Origin: Ruminiclostridium hungatei
GTDB taxonomy: Bacteria > Bacillota > Clostridia > Acetivibrionales > DSM-1351
DNA: 64,000 nucleotides
Assembly: GCF_002051585.1 (NCBI RefSeq)
Contig: NZ_MZGX01000009.1
Span: 1-64,000, forward strand
Direction of reading: 5' to 3'
Part shown: piece after piece, positions 1 to 8,230 of the stretch
Layout of the letters: each line of letters starts with the position of its first letter
Position numbering within the stretch: the first letter of the stretch is position 1
Program-made: the position numbers and the translations under genes
The notes under the pieces: model-generated
Seen by the model: only the letters and a program-made list of their open reading frames with translations
The model's database searches: none
Told to the model about the DNA's origin: nothing

Positions 1-80
1 TTATAGAAGATTATACAGATAAACAGGAAACTTTAAATAAGTTATTAAATAAATATAGGGAAAAATACAATATAGAATAA
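1..80 (+). CDS. 3' end of an unidentified gene (partial)
   Basis: An open frame enters from the left edge and stops with TAA at 78-80. It encodes 25 residues ending in KYREKYNIE, a charged, lysine-rich helix-like tail. The frame is AT-rich, like the spacer after it. Too little is visible to name a family. It is called a gene end only because the frame is open from the edge and the composition is coding-like; it could be chance. Confidence 0.4.
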   Translation, partial: IEDYTDKQETLNKLLNKYREKYNIE

Positions 81-648
81 TTAGAAAATAAAAAGGATAT
101 TAATTCGAGAAAGTTATAAAAAATATAAAGTGACATTTTCGTTTGTCAATTTCTGTTTCTTTAAATATAAAGTTGAAATTAGAGATTACAATAAATCAGT
201 GTTTTGTGTTGTGCAAATAGGTTAAAAGGATTCACGGGCTGTCTTTTCTTTGATTCATTGGTAATGTTTTAACGGAGTCGTTTATAACCCCGTAACTCAT
301 CTATGTAAAGCGGGTAGAAAAATAGGGTGGACAGTTTGCATTAGCTTGGGTGCATAAACAGGCTTTTTATATTTGTCGTAGTAACTTTATTATGCAACCT
401 GAAAAAACAGCTTATATCAAAGATTGTGCGGTATGCAACAAATGAGTAAGTAAAAAAGAATATTGCTGCAAAAAGAAATAGATAGCTGTCAGCGATCCAG
501 CCTGCCTTGCCGGCCCATCAGCATATGATGGGCTTTTTGTTTATCTGCTTTTTACTTGACAGTTCAAAAAACTTTAACCAAATCCGCTTTGTACCTATAT
601 ACTGTAATAGAAATATTTCAGCACTTCGGTGGCGGGAGCTGTTGCAAG
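81..648. other. AT-rich intergenic region
   Basis: No convincing gene is seen between the left-edge fragment and the ABC transporter operon. The only clear structure is a hairpin terminator near the right end. A TTGACA hexamer at 556-561 has no well-spaced -10 partner. I looked for T-box, SAM, TPP and guanidine riboswitch signatures by eye and found none. Confidence 0.5.
513..538 (+). terminator. Rho-independent terminator
   Basis: GCCCATCA (513-520) pairs perfectly with TGATGGGC (526-533) around a 5-base loop, followed by TTTTT. It lies ahead of the ABC importer operon, so it either ends an upstream transcript or attenuates a leader. Confidence 0.75.
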
Positions 649-1416
649 TTGCCATACATAGTAGAAATAAACAATATAGCCATGAACTATCAGTCACCCA
701 ATGGCGAGATACCTGCCATCACAAATGTGAGCCTTCAGGTGGAAAAGGGTGAGTTCATTTGTATCGTAGGACCCAGCGGCTGCGGGAAATCCACTCTGCT
801 CTCAATAATCGCAGGGCTTGTAAAGCCATCCTCCGGCAGCATTCTCATACACGGGAAGGAAACCACTTCTTCCAGCCGCCAGGTTGGCTATATGCTTCAA
901 AAGGACTACCTTTTTGAGTGGAGGACAATTGAACAGAATGTAATGCTTGGGCTGGAAATAAGCAGGGCTGGAACCGATGAAAATATCAAATACATGAACG
1001 GTTTGTTGAAAACCTATGGACTGCTGGATTTTAAAAGCAAGTACCCCTCCCAGCTTTCAGGCGGTATGAGGCAGAGAGCCGCCCTTATCAGGACTCTTGC
1101 CCTCAGGCCGGAAATCCTCCTTCTGGATGAAGCCTTCTCCGCACTGGATTATCAGACAAGGCTTGCAGTTGCAGAAGATATCTATTCCATAATAAAAAAA
1201 GAGAACAAGACCGCAGTACTTGTAACCCATGATATAGCAGAAAGCATAAGCATGGCCGACAGGGTCGTGGTTTTAACCGGCAGGCCCGCAACTATTAAGA
1301 GTATCCACCATATAAAGCTTACCTGTCCGGAAAGAACACCTTTTTTAAGCCGTGAAGCTCCCGAATTCAGGTATTATTTCAATAAAATATGGAAGGAGCT
1401 GGATGTCCATGTCTAA
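649..1416 (+). CDS. ABC transporter ATPase, NitT/TauT/Ssu type
   Basis: ATP-binding subunit of an importer in the nitrate/sulfonate/taurine group; it would power uptake with the permease and binding protein that follow. Visible motifs are Walker A GPSGCGKST, signature LSGGMRQR, Walker B ILLLDEAFSALD and the switch histidine in VLVTHD. A longer frame opens at 556, but its first 31 residues do not resemble the family. The TTG at 649 (reading LPYIVEINNIAMNY) is preceded by GGGAG at about 10 bases and gives a normal length of about 255 residues, so I chose it. The end overlaps the permease start by 14 bases. The substrate is unknown; the neighbouring cysK and met genes favour a sulfur compound, but thiamine or pyrimidine precursors are also carried by this group. 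Confidence 0.85.
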   Translation: MPYIVEINNIAMNYQSPNGEIPAITNVSLQVEKGEFICIVGPSGCGKSTLLSIIAGLVKPSSGSILIHGKETTSSSRQVGYMLQKDYLFEWRTIEQNVMLGLEISRAGTDENIKYMNGLLKTYGLLDFKSKYPSQLSGGMRQRAALIRTLALRPEILLLDEAFSALDYQTRLAVAEDIYSIIKKENKTAVLVTHDIAESISMADRVVVLTGRPATIKSIHHIKLTCPERTPFLSREAPEFRYYFNKIWKELDVHV

Positions 1417-2224
1417 AGCGGTTGATATAAAGCCCTCCAAAGAAAGGCTGGAGTACTTGAGAGGCCGCAGGAGAAAAAAGCTTCTGATAAGCCTTGCACA
1501 GGTAATGATACTGATTATCTTTGTGGCCCAATGGGAAATCACAGCCAGGCTTGGGATTATCGACCCCTTTATAACCAGCCAGCCCACCAGAATCATAAAT
1601 ACAATTATACGACTATATAATGAAGGCCAGCTTTTCCACCATGTGGGAGTCACCTGCCTTGAAACGGTAACAGGCTTTGTATCGGGTACTATACTGGGAA
1701 CCTTTATAGCGGTAATACTCTGGTGGTCGGAATTTTTGACAAAGGTGCTTGAGCCCTACCTGGTTGTCTTAAACAGCCTTCCCAAAATAGCGCTTGGACC
1801 CATCTTTATTGTGTGGTTCGGGGCAGGAATAACTTCCATTATCGTCATCGCTCTTGCCATATCACTGGTGGTTTCAATTCTGGAGGTTCTGCACGGCTTC
1901 GCCTCTACCGACCAGGAGCAGATTAAGCTGGTAAAAACCCTCGGAGCAGGCAAGCTTCAAATATTCACAAAGGTTGTACTGCCGGCAAATCTTCCGGTGA
2001 TAATGAATTCCCTGAAAATCAATGTGGGACTATCCTGGGTGGGGGTTATTGTTGGAGAATTTCTGGTTTCCAGAGCGGGACTGGGCTATCTGATAGTATA
2101 CGGCGGGCAGGTTTTTCAGCTTGATCTGGTAATGTCCAGCGTGATAATACTCTGTATGGCGGCAGGCATTATGTATAAGGCTGTGGTACTGGTTCAGCAG
2201 CTTTTTTTAAAGAGCCGCATTTAA
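1403..2224 (+). CDS. ABC transporter permease, NitT/TauT/Ssu type
   Basis: Inner-membrane permease with about six hydrophobic segments. It has a BPD_transp_1-type EAA loop, seen as TLGAGKLQIFTKVVLPANLP near the middle of the protein, which contacts the ATPase. The frame is open from 1352, but the ATG at 1403 follows AAGGAGC at good spacing and starts the typical hydrophilic lead (MSKAVDIKPSKERLEY). The 14-base overlap with the ATPase gene suggests translational coupling. With the ATPase and the lipoprotein that follows it forms a complete three-gene importer. The substrate cannot be read from the permease. Confidence 0.87.
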   Translation: MSMSKAVDIKPSKERLEYLRGRRRKKLLISLAQVMILIIFVAQWEITARLGIIDPFITSQPTRIINTIIRLYNEGQLFHHVGVTCLETVTGFVSGTILGTFIAVILWWSEFLTKVLEPYLVVLNSLPKIALGPIFIVWFGAGITSIIVIALAISLVVSILEVLHGFASTDQEQIKLVKTLGAGKLQIFTKVVLPANLPVIMNSLKINVGLSWVGVIVGEFLVSRAGLGYLIVYGGQVFQLDLVMSSVIILCMAAGIMYKAVVLVQQLFLKSRI

Positions 2225-2335
2225 GCTTCCCGGCAATTGCAAGGGATAAATTCTCGCTGCCGGCAACTGTTTCGGCGGTGTAAAAAATAAAGCATTGTGT
2301 AAAAGCGTGCAGACGCACGCAGATAGGAGGTGGCT

Positions 2336-3325
2336 GTGAAAAGGATATGCCTCGTACTAGCAGTTCTATTGTGCGTAGCTGTGGCTATTTGCGCATGTGG
2401 AACCGACTCGCGGAAGACAAAAGTGATTTTAAGCGAAGTAACACACTCGGTATTTTACGCACCCCAGTATGTGGCCATGGAAAAAGGCTTTTTCAAGGAG
2501 GAGGGGCTTCTAGTGGAGCTGCAGAACGGTCAGGGTGCAGACAAGGTAATGACCGCAGTTTTGTCCGGCCAGTGCCATATAGGTCTGGCAGGCCCGGAGG
2601 CAAGTATATACGTCTATAACGAAGGCAAGGAGGACTATTCCGTCGTCTTTGCACAATTAACCAAGCGGGACGGCTCTTTTCTGGTGGGCAGAAAACCTGA
2701 AGCCGGCTTCAAATGGAGCAATCTCAAGGGAAAGAACATAATAGGAGGCCGCAAGGGCGGAGTACCCGAAATGACTGTTGAATACGTGCTCAACAAAAAC
2801 GGGCTGGTGCCCGGCAGGGATGTAGAGGTAGACACCAGCATCCAGTTTGCTTTGATGGCAGGAGCCTTTACAGGGGGCAAGGGTGACTATGTCACACTGT
2901 TTGAACCTACAGCCTCACTTTTGGAAAAAGAGGGAAAGGGCTATATTCTGGCCTCGGTAGGTCAGGAAAGCGGTGAGATTCCTTATACCGCCTATTTTGC
3001 AAAGAAAAGCTACATAGAGAAAAACAAGGACATCATCCGGAAGTTTACAAGAGCTGTCTACAAGGGCCAGCAATGGGTGGATACACATTCTCCGAAGGAG
3101 ATCGCTGAAGCCGTAAAAGCTTCTTTTCCGGACACCGATGCGGAGGTTCTGACAACCGTTGCCCAAAGATATCAGGCCATTGATGCCTGGTGCAAGGACC
3201 CGGTGATGAAGGAAGCCTCCTTCCAGCTTCTCCAGACCGTTATGGATAAGGCCGGGCAGTTGAAGCAAAAGGCCCCCTACTCCAAGGTGGTGGACAATAC
3301 CTATTCTGCCGAAGCAATGAAATGA
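2336..3325 (+). CDS. ABC substrate-binding lipoprotein, NMT1/SsuA-like
   Basis: Extracytoplasmic solute-binding lipoprotein. A lysine-arginine start and hydrophobic core end in a lipobox-like ICAC, so the cysteine would be acylated. The segment FYAPQYVAMEKGFFKEEGL is the hallmark of NMT1/SsuA/ThiY-like receptors, followed by a second lobe typical of this fold. The start is GTG at 2336: GGAGG lies at 2326-2330, so the upstream in-frame GTG at 2330 would sit inside the ribosome site. It is third in the importer operon and is followed by a strong terminator. Candidate ligands are sulfonates, taurine or thiamine-type precursors. The nearby sulfur genes favour the first two, as inference only. Confidence 0.82.
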   Translation: MKRICLVLAVLLCVAVAICACGTDSRKTKVILSEVTHSVFYAPQYVAMEKGFFKEEGLLVELQNGQGADKVMTAVLSGQCHIGLAGPEASIYVYNEGKEDYSVVFAQLTKRDGSFLVGRKPEAGFKWSNLKGKNIIGGRKGGVPEMTVEYVLNKNGLVPGRDVEVDTSIQFALMAGAFTGGKGDYVTLFEPTASLLEKEGKGYILASVGQESGEIPYTAYFAKKSYIEKNKDIIRKFTRAVYKGQQWVDTHSPKEIAEAVKASFPDTDAEVLTTVAQRYQAIDAWCKDPVMKEASFQLLQTVMDKAGQLKQKAPYSKVVDNTYSAEAMK

Positions 3326-3334
3326 TTGCTGCTT

Positions 3335-3390
3335 ATAAGTATTCCGGCGGGCGCATTCCAGAAGGAGCAGCCGGAATACTTATATTTTTG
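3335..3390 (+). terminator. Rho-independent terminator after the ABC operon
   Basis: A 14-base arm, ATAAGTATTCCGGC (3335-3348), is repeated inverted at 3370-3383 and followed by ATTTTTG. It ends the ABC importer transcript and separates it from the convergent cysK. Confidence 0.85.
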
Positions 3391-3433
3391 TCCTCCTGTC
3401 CGGCTGCCTGCATTAAAAACAGCTTATTTCCGG

Positions 3434-4360
3434 CTAATCACCGTATAGCTTGTCTGAAAGATACCTTTCTCCCGTATCCGGAAGCACTGCAACTATTGTT
3501 TTGCCCCTGCTGTCGGGTCTTTTTGCTATTTCCGTGGCCGCATGAACCGCCGCCCCGGAGGAAATGCCAACCACCAGTCCCTCCAACCTTGCCAGTCTCC
3601 TGCAGGTTTTGACAGCCTCCTCATTGGTCACCTTGAAAATTTCGTCCACCACATCTGCATTAAATACCCCGGGAACAAAGCCTGCTCCAATCCCCTGAAT
3701 TTTGTGGGGGCCCTTTTTACCGCCCGACAGAACAGGTGAAGAATAAGGTTCTACTGCAACAACCTTCAGTTGGGGCCTCTTTTCCTTCAAGGCCTCTCCG
3801 GCACCGGTAACAGTTCCTCCCGTGCCAACTCCTCCAACTAATATGTCAACTTCTCCGCTGGTGTCCTTCCATATTTCCTCTGCAGTTGTTCTTCTGTGAA
3901 TCTCAGGGTTTGCAGGATTATCGAACTGCTGGGGCATAAAGGCACCGGGTATTTCCGCAGCCAGCCTGCGGGCCTTTTCTATTGCACCCGGCATCCCATC
4001 CGCACCGGGTGTCAGAACAATTTCAGCACCCAGAGCCTTGAGCAGACTCCTCCGTTCCAGGCTGAAATTTTCCGGAAGTGTGATAATCAACCTGTAGCCT
4101 TTGGCTGCCGCCACAAATGCCAGCCCGATTCCTGTATTGCCGCTGGTGGGCTCGATTATCACCGTATCCTTACTTATAATGCCTTGCTCCTCGGCAGCCC
4201 GTATCATTGAATATGCAGTTCTGTCCTTCACACTGCCCAGGGGATTATAATACTCAAGTTTTCCAAGAATTCTGGCATGGATGGAATTTTCCAGGTTATA
4301 TCTGCTCAGTTCCAGTAAGGGAGTATTTCCAATAAGCTCAATCAGGCTCTTATATAGCAT
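3434..4360 (-). CDS. cysK: cysteine synthase (O-acetylserine sulfhydrylase)
   Basis: Makes cysteine from O-acetylserine and sulfide using pyridoxal phosphate. The PLP lysine is in NPLGSVKDR, the substrate loop is [11 protein letters not shown], and the phosphate loop is [12 protein letters not shown]. The length of about 308 residues is standard. A GTG at 4381 also opens this frame but overlaps the AGGAGG ribosome site, so the ATG at 4360 is used. The gene stands alone with its own promoter and a box shared with the met operon. In Bacillus subtilis CysK also acts as the O-acetylserine sensor bound to CymR; an Rrf2/CymR-like gene 3 kb away makes that arrangement plausible here. Confidence 0.95.
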   Translation of the reverse strand: MLYKSLIELIGNTPLLELSRYNLENSIHARILGKLEYYNPLGSVKDRTAYSMIRAAEEQGIISKDTVIIEPTSGNTGIGLAFVAAAKGYRLIITLPENFSLERRSLLKALGAEIVLTPGADGMPGAIEKARRLAAEIPGAFMPQQFDNPANPEIHRRTTAEEIWKDTSGEVDILVGGVGTGGTVTGAGEALKEKRPQLKVVAVEPYSSPVLSGGKKGPHKIQGIGAGFVPGVFNADVVDEIFKVTNEEAVKTCRRLARLEGLVVGISSGAAVHAATEIAKRPDSRGKTIVAVLPDTGERYLSDKLYGD

Positions 4361-4406
4361 ATGCCTACCTGCCTCCTGCACTATTTTATTTATAATTCAA
4401 GAACTA

Positions 4407-4472
4407 ATATAATTCATATAAGTTTAGTATGTTATATTTTAATATTATATCCTTTTCCTGCCCGGAAGTCAA
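4407..4472 (-). promoter_or_regulatory. cysK promoter with candidate CymR-type operator
   Basis: On the minus strand TTGACT (4467-4472) and TATAAT (4444-4449) are separated by exactly 17 bases. Downstream of the expected start lies ATATAATTCATATA (4407-4420 on the plus strand), a 14-base word repeated exactly at the metN promoter. A repressor bound there would block transcription. Assigning the box to the local Rrf2 protein is inference. Confidence 0.7.
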
Positions 4473-4526
4473 TTATTTTTAAAATACCTTAAGGCCGGTT
4501 CAGACTGCCTTTTCAAACGGGAAAGC

Positions 4527-4577
4527 AAAAGGCTCCTGACCCCGGGGGAGAGCTTTCACCCGGGCAGAAGCCTTTTT
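4527..4577. terminator. Hairpin between metQ and cysK
   Basis: A long GC-rich stem, AAAGGCTCCTGACCCCGGG paired with CCCGGGCAGAAGCCTTT, is flanked by AAAA on the left and seven T on the right. It lies just past the metQ stop, so it probably ends the metNIQ transcript, although the better T-run is on the plus strand. Confidence 0.7.
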
Positions 4578-4599
4578 TTATAAGCCTTTTATTATTATC

Positions 4600-5409
4600 T
4601 TAGAATAATGGGACAACAGAACCCTTATATTTCTCTTCAATGAACTTCTTCACCTTTTCACTCTTGAGAGCTTCTATCAGGGCCTTGATATCCTCTCTGC
4701 CCTCATCGCCCCTGCGCACGGCTATTATATTGGCATAGGTCTTTGCCGAATCGGAATCAAGTTCTTCCTTTGCCAGGGCATCAGTATTGACATTAAAGCC
4801 GGCTTCTAACACATAGTTTCCATTTATTACTGCCAGGTCAACATCCGGAAGAGCCCTGGTAAGCTGTGCCGACTCAAGCTCCTTTATCTGTAGCTTTTTG
4901 GGATTTTCTGCAATATCCTTGACTGTGGCGTTAAAGCCTGCCTTGGGATCAAGCTTTATCAGACCGGCGGTTTCCAGCAGGATGAGTGCTCTGGCTTCAT
5001 TTGTGGTATCATTGGGAACAGCAACTGTTGCACCGTCCTTTAAGCCGTCAAGGGATTTTACCTTGCCCGGATAAACTCCCAGGGGCTCATAGTGTATCTG
5101 TGCCACGGAAACTAAATCCGTTTTGTTTTTTACATTGAAATCGTCAAGATAAGGCTTATGCTGGAAGTAATTTGCAGCAAGGTTCTTATCCTGCAAGGAC
5201 AGGTTTGGCTGTACATAATCCGTAAATTCCTTTATTTCAAGCTCTATACCCTTCTCCTTAAGTATGCCCTGCACCTCTTTGAGTATTTCTGCGTGCGGTG
5301 AAGGACTAGCTCCCACAACCAGCTTCTCTGATTTTGAACCGCAGCCTGTCAGAGCTCCTGCCACAACAAAGGTTAATGTAAGTACTAATGCTAATAATCT
5401 TCTTTTCAT
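4600..5409 (-). CDS. metQ: D/L-methionine ABC transporter, substrate-binding lipoprotein
   Basis: Binds methionine outside the membrane and delivers it to MetNI. Residues 1-23 form a signal peptide ending in the lipobox LTGC. The mature protein has family landmarks such as VVGASPSPHAEIL, NYFQHKPYLDDF and VAVPNDTTNEARALILLE. The length of 269 residues is normal for MetQ/NlpA. It is the third gene of a metN-metI-metQ operon, with about 108 bases separating it from metI. A methionine substrate is family knowledge; some paralogues also carry cystine, and the cysK-adjacent locus with a shared operator box leaves that open. Confidence 0.92.
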   Translation of the reverse strand: MKRRLLALVLTLTFVVAGALTGCGSKSEKLVVGASPSPHAEILKEVQGILKEKGIELEIKEFTDYVQPNLSLQDKNLAANYFQHKPYLDDFNVKNKTDLVSVAQIHYEPLGVYPGKVKSLDGLKDGATVAVPNDTTNEARALILLETAGLIKLDPKAGFNATVKDIAENPKKLQIKELESAQLTRALPDVDLAVINGNYVLEAGFNVNTDALAKEELDSDSAKTYANIIAVRRGDEGREDIKALIEALKSEKVKKFIEEKYKGSVVPLF

Positions 5410-5517
5410 TGACTCGTCCCCCTAATTATATATTTTTATTTTTATATTTATGGCTATGGCTGACTGGAGTAAAAGCGGCAAAGCCACTTGTTCCGATGCT
5501 TCAGGCTTGCCACAGCT

Positions 5518-6177
5518 TTATTTCCTCTTATCCTGCCTTCGGGCTATTTTCATACCTGCCTCCTGTACAACCTGGACAACTACCACCAGCAGGGCCACTG
5601 TTACAACCATGATATCCTTCTGATACCTGTAATATCCATATCGGATGGCTGTATCGCCCAGTCCCCCGCCTCCGACTATGCCGGCCATGGCGCTGTAACC
5701 CAGAATTGTGGTTGTGGCTATGGCAGCTCCCACTATCAGAGAGGGTACAGCCTCAGGTATCATTACCTTGCATATTATCTGAAAAGGACTGCAGCCCATA
5801 GAGATTGCAGCTTCGATAACGCCCTTATCCACTTCCTTTATGGAGGATTCCACCAGCCTGGCTATAAACGGTGCGGCTCCAATTACCAGAGGCACCACCG
5901 TAGCAGTTGAGCCGATGGTTGTTCCGATTACAAAGCGGGTAAAGGGTATGACTGCTATCAGCAGAATGAGAAATGGAACGGAGCGGACAACATTTACTAC
6001 CAGATTCAGCAGCTTATTCAATTTCGGAAGAGGCAATATGCCGTTCTTTTCACTTATTACCAGCAAAACTCCCAGAGGAAGTCCCAGGACATAAGCCAGG
6101 GAGGTTGACAGCACAGTCATGTAAAGTGTCTCAAGGAGGCTTTTTGCTATCATTGCCACGGTTGAACCATCCCACAT
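5518..6177 (-). CDS. metI: methionine ABC transporter permease
   Basis: Membrane subunit of the methionine importer, with about five hydrophobic helices in 219 residues. The conserved permease loop near the C-terminus reads AAISMGCSPFQIICKVMIPE, the site that touches the MetN ATPase. The start codon at 6177 is separated from the metN stop by one base, and its ribosome site GGAGGTGA lies inside the end of metN, so the two are translationally coupled. Order and spacing match the common metNIQ arrangement. Confidence 0.93.
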   Translation of the reverse strand: MWDGSTVAMIAKSLLETLYMTVLSTSLAYVLGLPLGVLLVISEKNGILPLPKLNKLLNLVVNVVRSVPFLILLIAVIPFTRFVIGTTIGSTATVVPLVIGAAPFIARLVESSIKEVDKGVIEAAISMGCSPFQIICKVMIPEAVPSLIVGAAIATTTILGYSAMAGIVGGGGLGDTAIRYGYYRYQKDIMVVTVALLVVVVQVVQEAGMKIARRQDKRK

Positions 6178-6178
6178 A

Positions 6179-7186
6179 TTATCTCACCTCCTCAACTGAC
6201 AGATTCTGAGTTTTCAGGTAACGTATTATCCTGTCGGATACCTCATCATCCTGGGGAAGCTGCAGGACCAACTGTCCAAAAGCCTTCCCGTCAATATCCT
6301 TCATATCTGCAAACATAATATTGACCTGGGCCCTGCATTCAAGAATCATCCTTGATATGACGGGGTCAAAGGAGGAACTGCCTTCAAAAACTATTCTGCA
6401 CAGGCGTTTCCCCAGATACTGCCCTATCCTCTTTCCATCTGGAAATACCAGTCTCTGAGCGGCTGCAGTCTTTGGGTGTGAGAATACTTCGGCAACCGTA
6501 CCCGTTTCAGCTATGCCGCTTTCATCTATAATCGCCACATGCGTACAAATCTGCTCTATGACGCTCATTTCATGTGTAATTATTACTATGGTGATTCCCA
6601 ATCTCTTATTTATGTCCCTTAAAAGTTCAAGTATTGACTTTGTTGTGGCAGGATCAAGGGCTGAAGTTGCTTCGTCGCACAAAAGCACCTTGGGATTTGT
6701 AGCCAGAGCCCTTGCAATTGCTACTCTCTGCTTCTGTCCTCCCGAAAGCTGCGCAGGGTATGCCGCAGCCTTATCCGACAGACCCACTGTTTCCAGCAGC
6801 TCTCTGGCCCTCTGCCTGGCCTCCCTCTTCTTCATACCTGAAATTTCAAGAGGAAAAGTTATGTTCTCCTCAGCAGTTCTCTGCATAAGCAGGTTAAACT
6901 GCTGAAAAATCATTCCCATTGACCGCCTTACATCCCTCAACTGGCTTTCATTCAATCTGGAAAGATCTTTACCGTCAACTATTATAGTTCCGCCGGTAGG
7001 CCTCTCAATATAGTTTATACAGCGCACCAGGGTGCTTTTACCGGCGCCGCTCATCCCAATAATACCGAATACCGCCCCCTCCTCAATGGAAAGGTCTATA
7101 TTCTCCAATGCCCGTACTTCCTTGTCCTTGAGAGAAAATATTTTGGTCAGTGCCTTGATCTCAATTATCTGCTTCCTTGTATGCAT
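6179..7186 (-). CDS. metN: methionine ABC transporter ATPase with NIL domain
   Basis: ATPase of the methionine importer. Walker A is GMSGAGKST, the signature is LSGGQKQR, Walker B is VLLCDEATSALD and the switch histidine is in IITHEMSV. The last 80 or so residues form the NIL regulatory domain, which in other MetN proteins binds methionine and inhibits transport when the cell is replete. The frame is open from 7237, but the ATG at 7186 is preceded by GGAGG at 5 bases and begins MHTRKQIIEIKALTKIF, the normal N-terminus. It is the first gene of metNIQ and carries a strong promoter flanked by repeated boxes. Confidence 0.94.
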   Translation of the reverse strand: MHTRKQIIEIKALTKIFSLKDKEVRALENIDLSIEEGAVFGIIGMSGAGKSTLVRCINYIERPTGGTIIVDGKDLSRLNESQLRDVRRSMGMIFQQFNLLMQRTAEENITFPLEISGMKKREARQRARELLETVGLSDKAAAYPAQLSGGQKQRVAIARALATNPKVLLCDEATSALDPATTKSILELLRDINKRLGITIVIITHEMSVIEQICTHVAIIDESGIAETGTVAEVFSHPKTAAAQRLVFPDGKRIGQYLGKRLCRIVFEGSSSFDPVISRMILECRAQVNIMFADMKDIDGKAFGQLVLQLPQDDEVSDRIIRYLKTQNLSVEEVR

Positions 7187-7295
7187 ACAACCTCCAGTAC
7201 TCCCTTGTACATCAATAAACTCACAGGTATGCGCCATACCCTATTGACGTACCGGATCAGCCAACATAATAAATTAGTTACCATAATAAACACAA

Positions 7296-7396
7296 GTATT
7301 CATATAATTCATATATGTCTTCTGTCGGTTTTTTATAGTATAGATTACCAAAAACCATTTGTCAATATATTTTTTATAAATCATATATGAATACTA
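7296..7396 (-). promoter_or_regulatory. metNIQ promoter flanked by candidate operators
   Basis: On the minus strand TTGACA (7360-7365) and TATACT (7337-7342) are 17 bases apart. The 14-mer ATATAATTCATATA found at cysK recurs at 7302-7315, just downstream. The words AGTATTCATAT (7296-7306) and its inverse ATATGAATACT (about 7385-7395) bracket the promoter on both sides. This layout fits repression, perhaps with looping, by a dimeric regulator; the Rrf2 gene next door is the obvious candidate. Confidence 0.7.
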
Positions 7397-7532
7397 TGGA
7401 TTGTCTCGTTACCCCAAATAAAAGTATATTTGGCAGGTGGCACTTTGTCAATGTAAACAGCGGTTTACCAGCATTTGTCTGGAATTTCTGAAAATAACCC
7501 TAAAATAAAGTATTCTCGCCTGTTCAAATAAG

Positions 7533-7576
7533 TTGACACGCTCAATTATATGTGTTTTAATAAAACATATATAATT
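7533..7576 (+). promoter_or_regulatory. Promoter and inverted repeat before the Rrf2 gene
   Basis: TTGACA (7533-7538) and TTTAAT (7556-7561) are 17 bases apart. An imperfect inverted repeat with AATTATATGTG on the left and ACATATATAATT on the right (7544-7576) covers the -10 region. This suggests autoregulation by the gene it precedes. Confidence 0.6.
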
Positions 7577-7656
7577 ACTATGACATATTATTTGTATTAT
7601 TGCACATAATTGGCAGCATACAATCGGTGATGCGTGAAAACGCAGTGGAGGAATAT

Positions 7657-8103
7657 ATGAGAATATCTTCAAAAGGCAGATACGGCCTGGCAGCAATGAT
7701 TAGTGTTGCCCAACTTGGCAGTACCGGCGATTTTGTTACGGTTATAAGCATTGCAGAAAAGCTGGGAATATCCAAAATATATCTTGAACAGGTTTTTTCC
7801 CTTTTAAAAAGATCCAAGCTGGTTACTTCCATCAAGGGCTCCCAGGGAGGCTACCAGCTTTCCAAGTCTGCTGATAAAATTACCATATTGGAAATTTTGC
7901 AGGCTGTGGAAATAAGCCTGTTTGAAAAAACAGAGCGCTCAGTTTCAGATTCGGCAATGGAAATAGAAAACGTACTTAAAAATCTGGTTTGGGGCGGTCT
8001 TGACAATGCTGTCATATCCTCTTTGCAAAAAGTAACCCTGGGGGACCTTGTCTCAGAGGCTGACAAGGTAAAAAACAGCGAGGATTTCATGTTTTATATA
8101 TAG
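7657..8103 (+). CDS. Rrf2-family regulator, CymR-like
   Basis: DNA-binding regulator of 148 residues. The N-terminus MRISSKGRYGLAAM and the winged helix ending in IKGSQGGYQLSK are diagnostic of Rrf2 proteins. It contains no cysteine, so it cannot hold an iron-sulfur cluster as IscR or NsrR do; this favours the CymR branch, the cysteine-metabolism repressor that pairs with CysK. The frame opens at 7600, but the ATG at 7657 has GGAGG at 6 bases and starts the canonical sequence. It sits divergently from metNIQ and within 4 kb of cysK and the trans-sulfuration gene, all plausible targets. CymR is a strong inference, not a proven identity. Confidence 0.88.
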   Translation: MRISSKGRYGLAAMISVAQLGSTGDFVTVISIAEKLGISKIYLEQVFSLLKRSKLVTSIKGSQGGYQLSKSADKITILEILQAVEISLFEKTERSVSDSAMEIENVLKNLVWGGLDNAVISSLQKVTLGDLVSEADKVKNSEDFMFYI

Positions 8104-8191
8104 TGTGACATCTGAATTCATACATGCTGCGGTTAAATATCCAGGGCGGCGTTGTAATTGTCCATGCTGGATATACGTTTTGAAGTCCGCC

Positions 8192-8218
8192 AAAAGCCCG
8201 GCTTATGCCGGGCTTTTT
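8192..8218. terminator. Bidirectional terminator
   Basis: AAAAGCCCGGC and GCCGGGCTTTTT form a perfect hairpin with a TTAT loop. A-rich and T-rich flanks let it serve both the Rrf2 gene (plus) and the convergent PLP enzyme gene (minus). Confidence 0.85.
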
Positions 8219-8230
8219 CAGCAGTATTTT

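Noticed and set aside
300-340. A possible T-box-like AGGGTGG word before the ABC importer
   Set aside because: The rest of the T-box core is missing and no specifier-type stem could be traced; the downstream gene is not an amino acid gene by itself.
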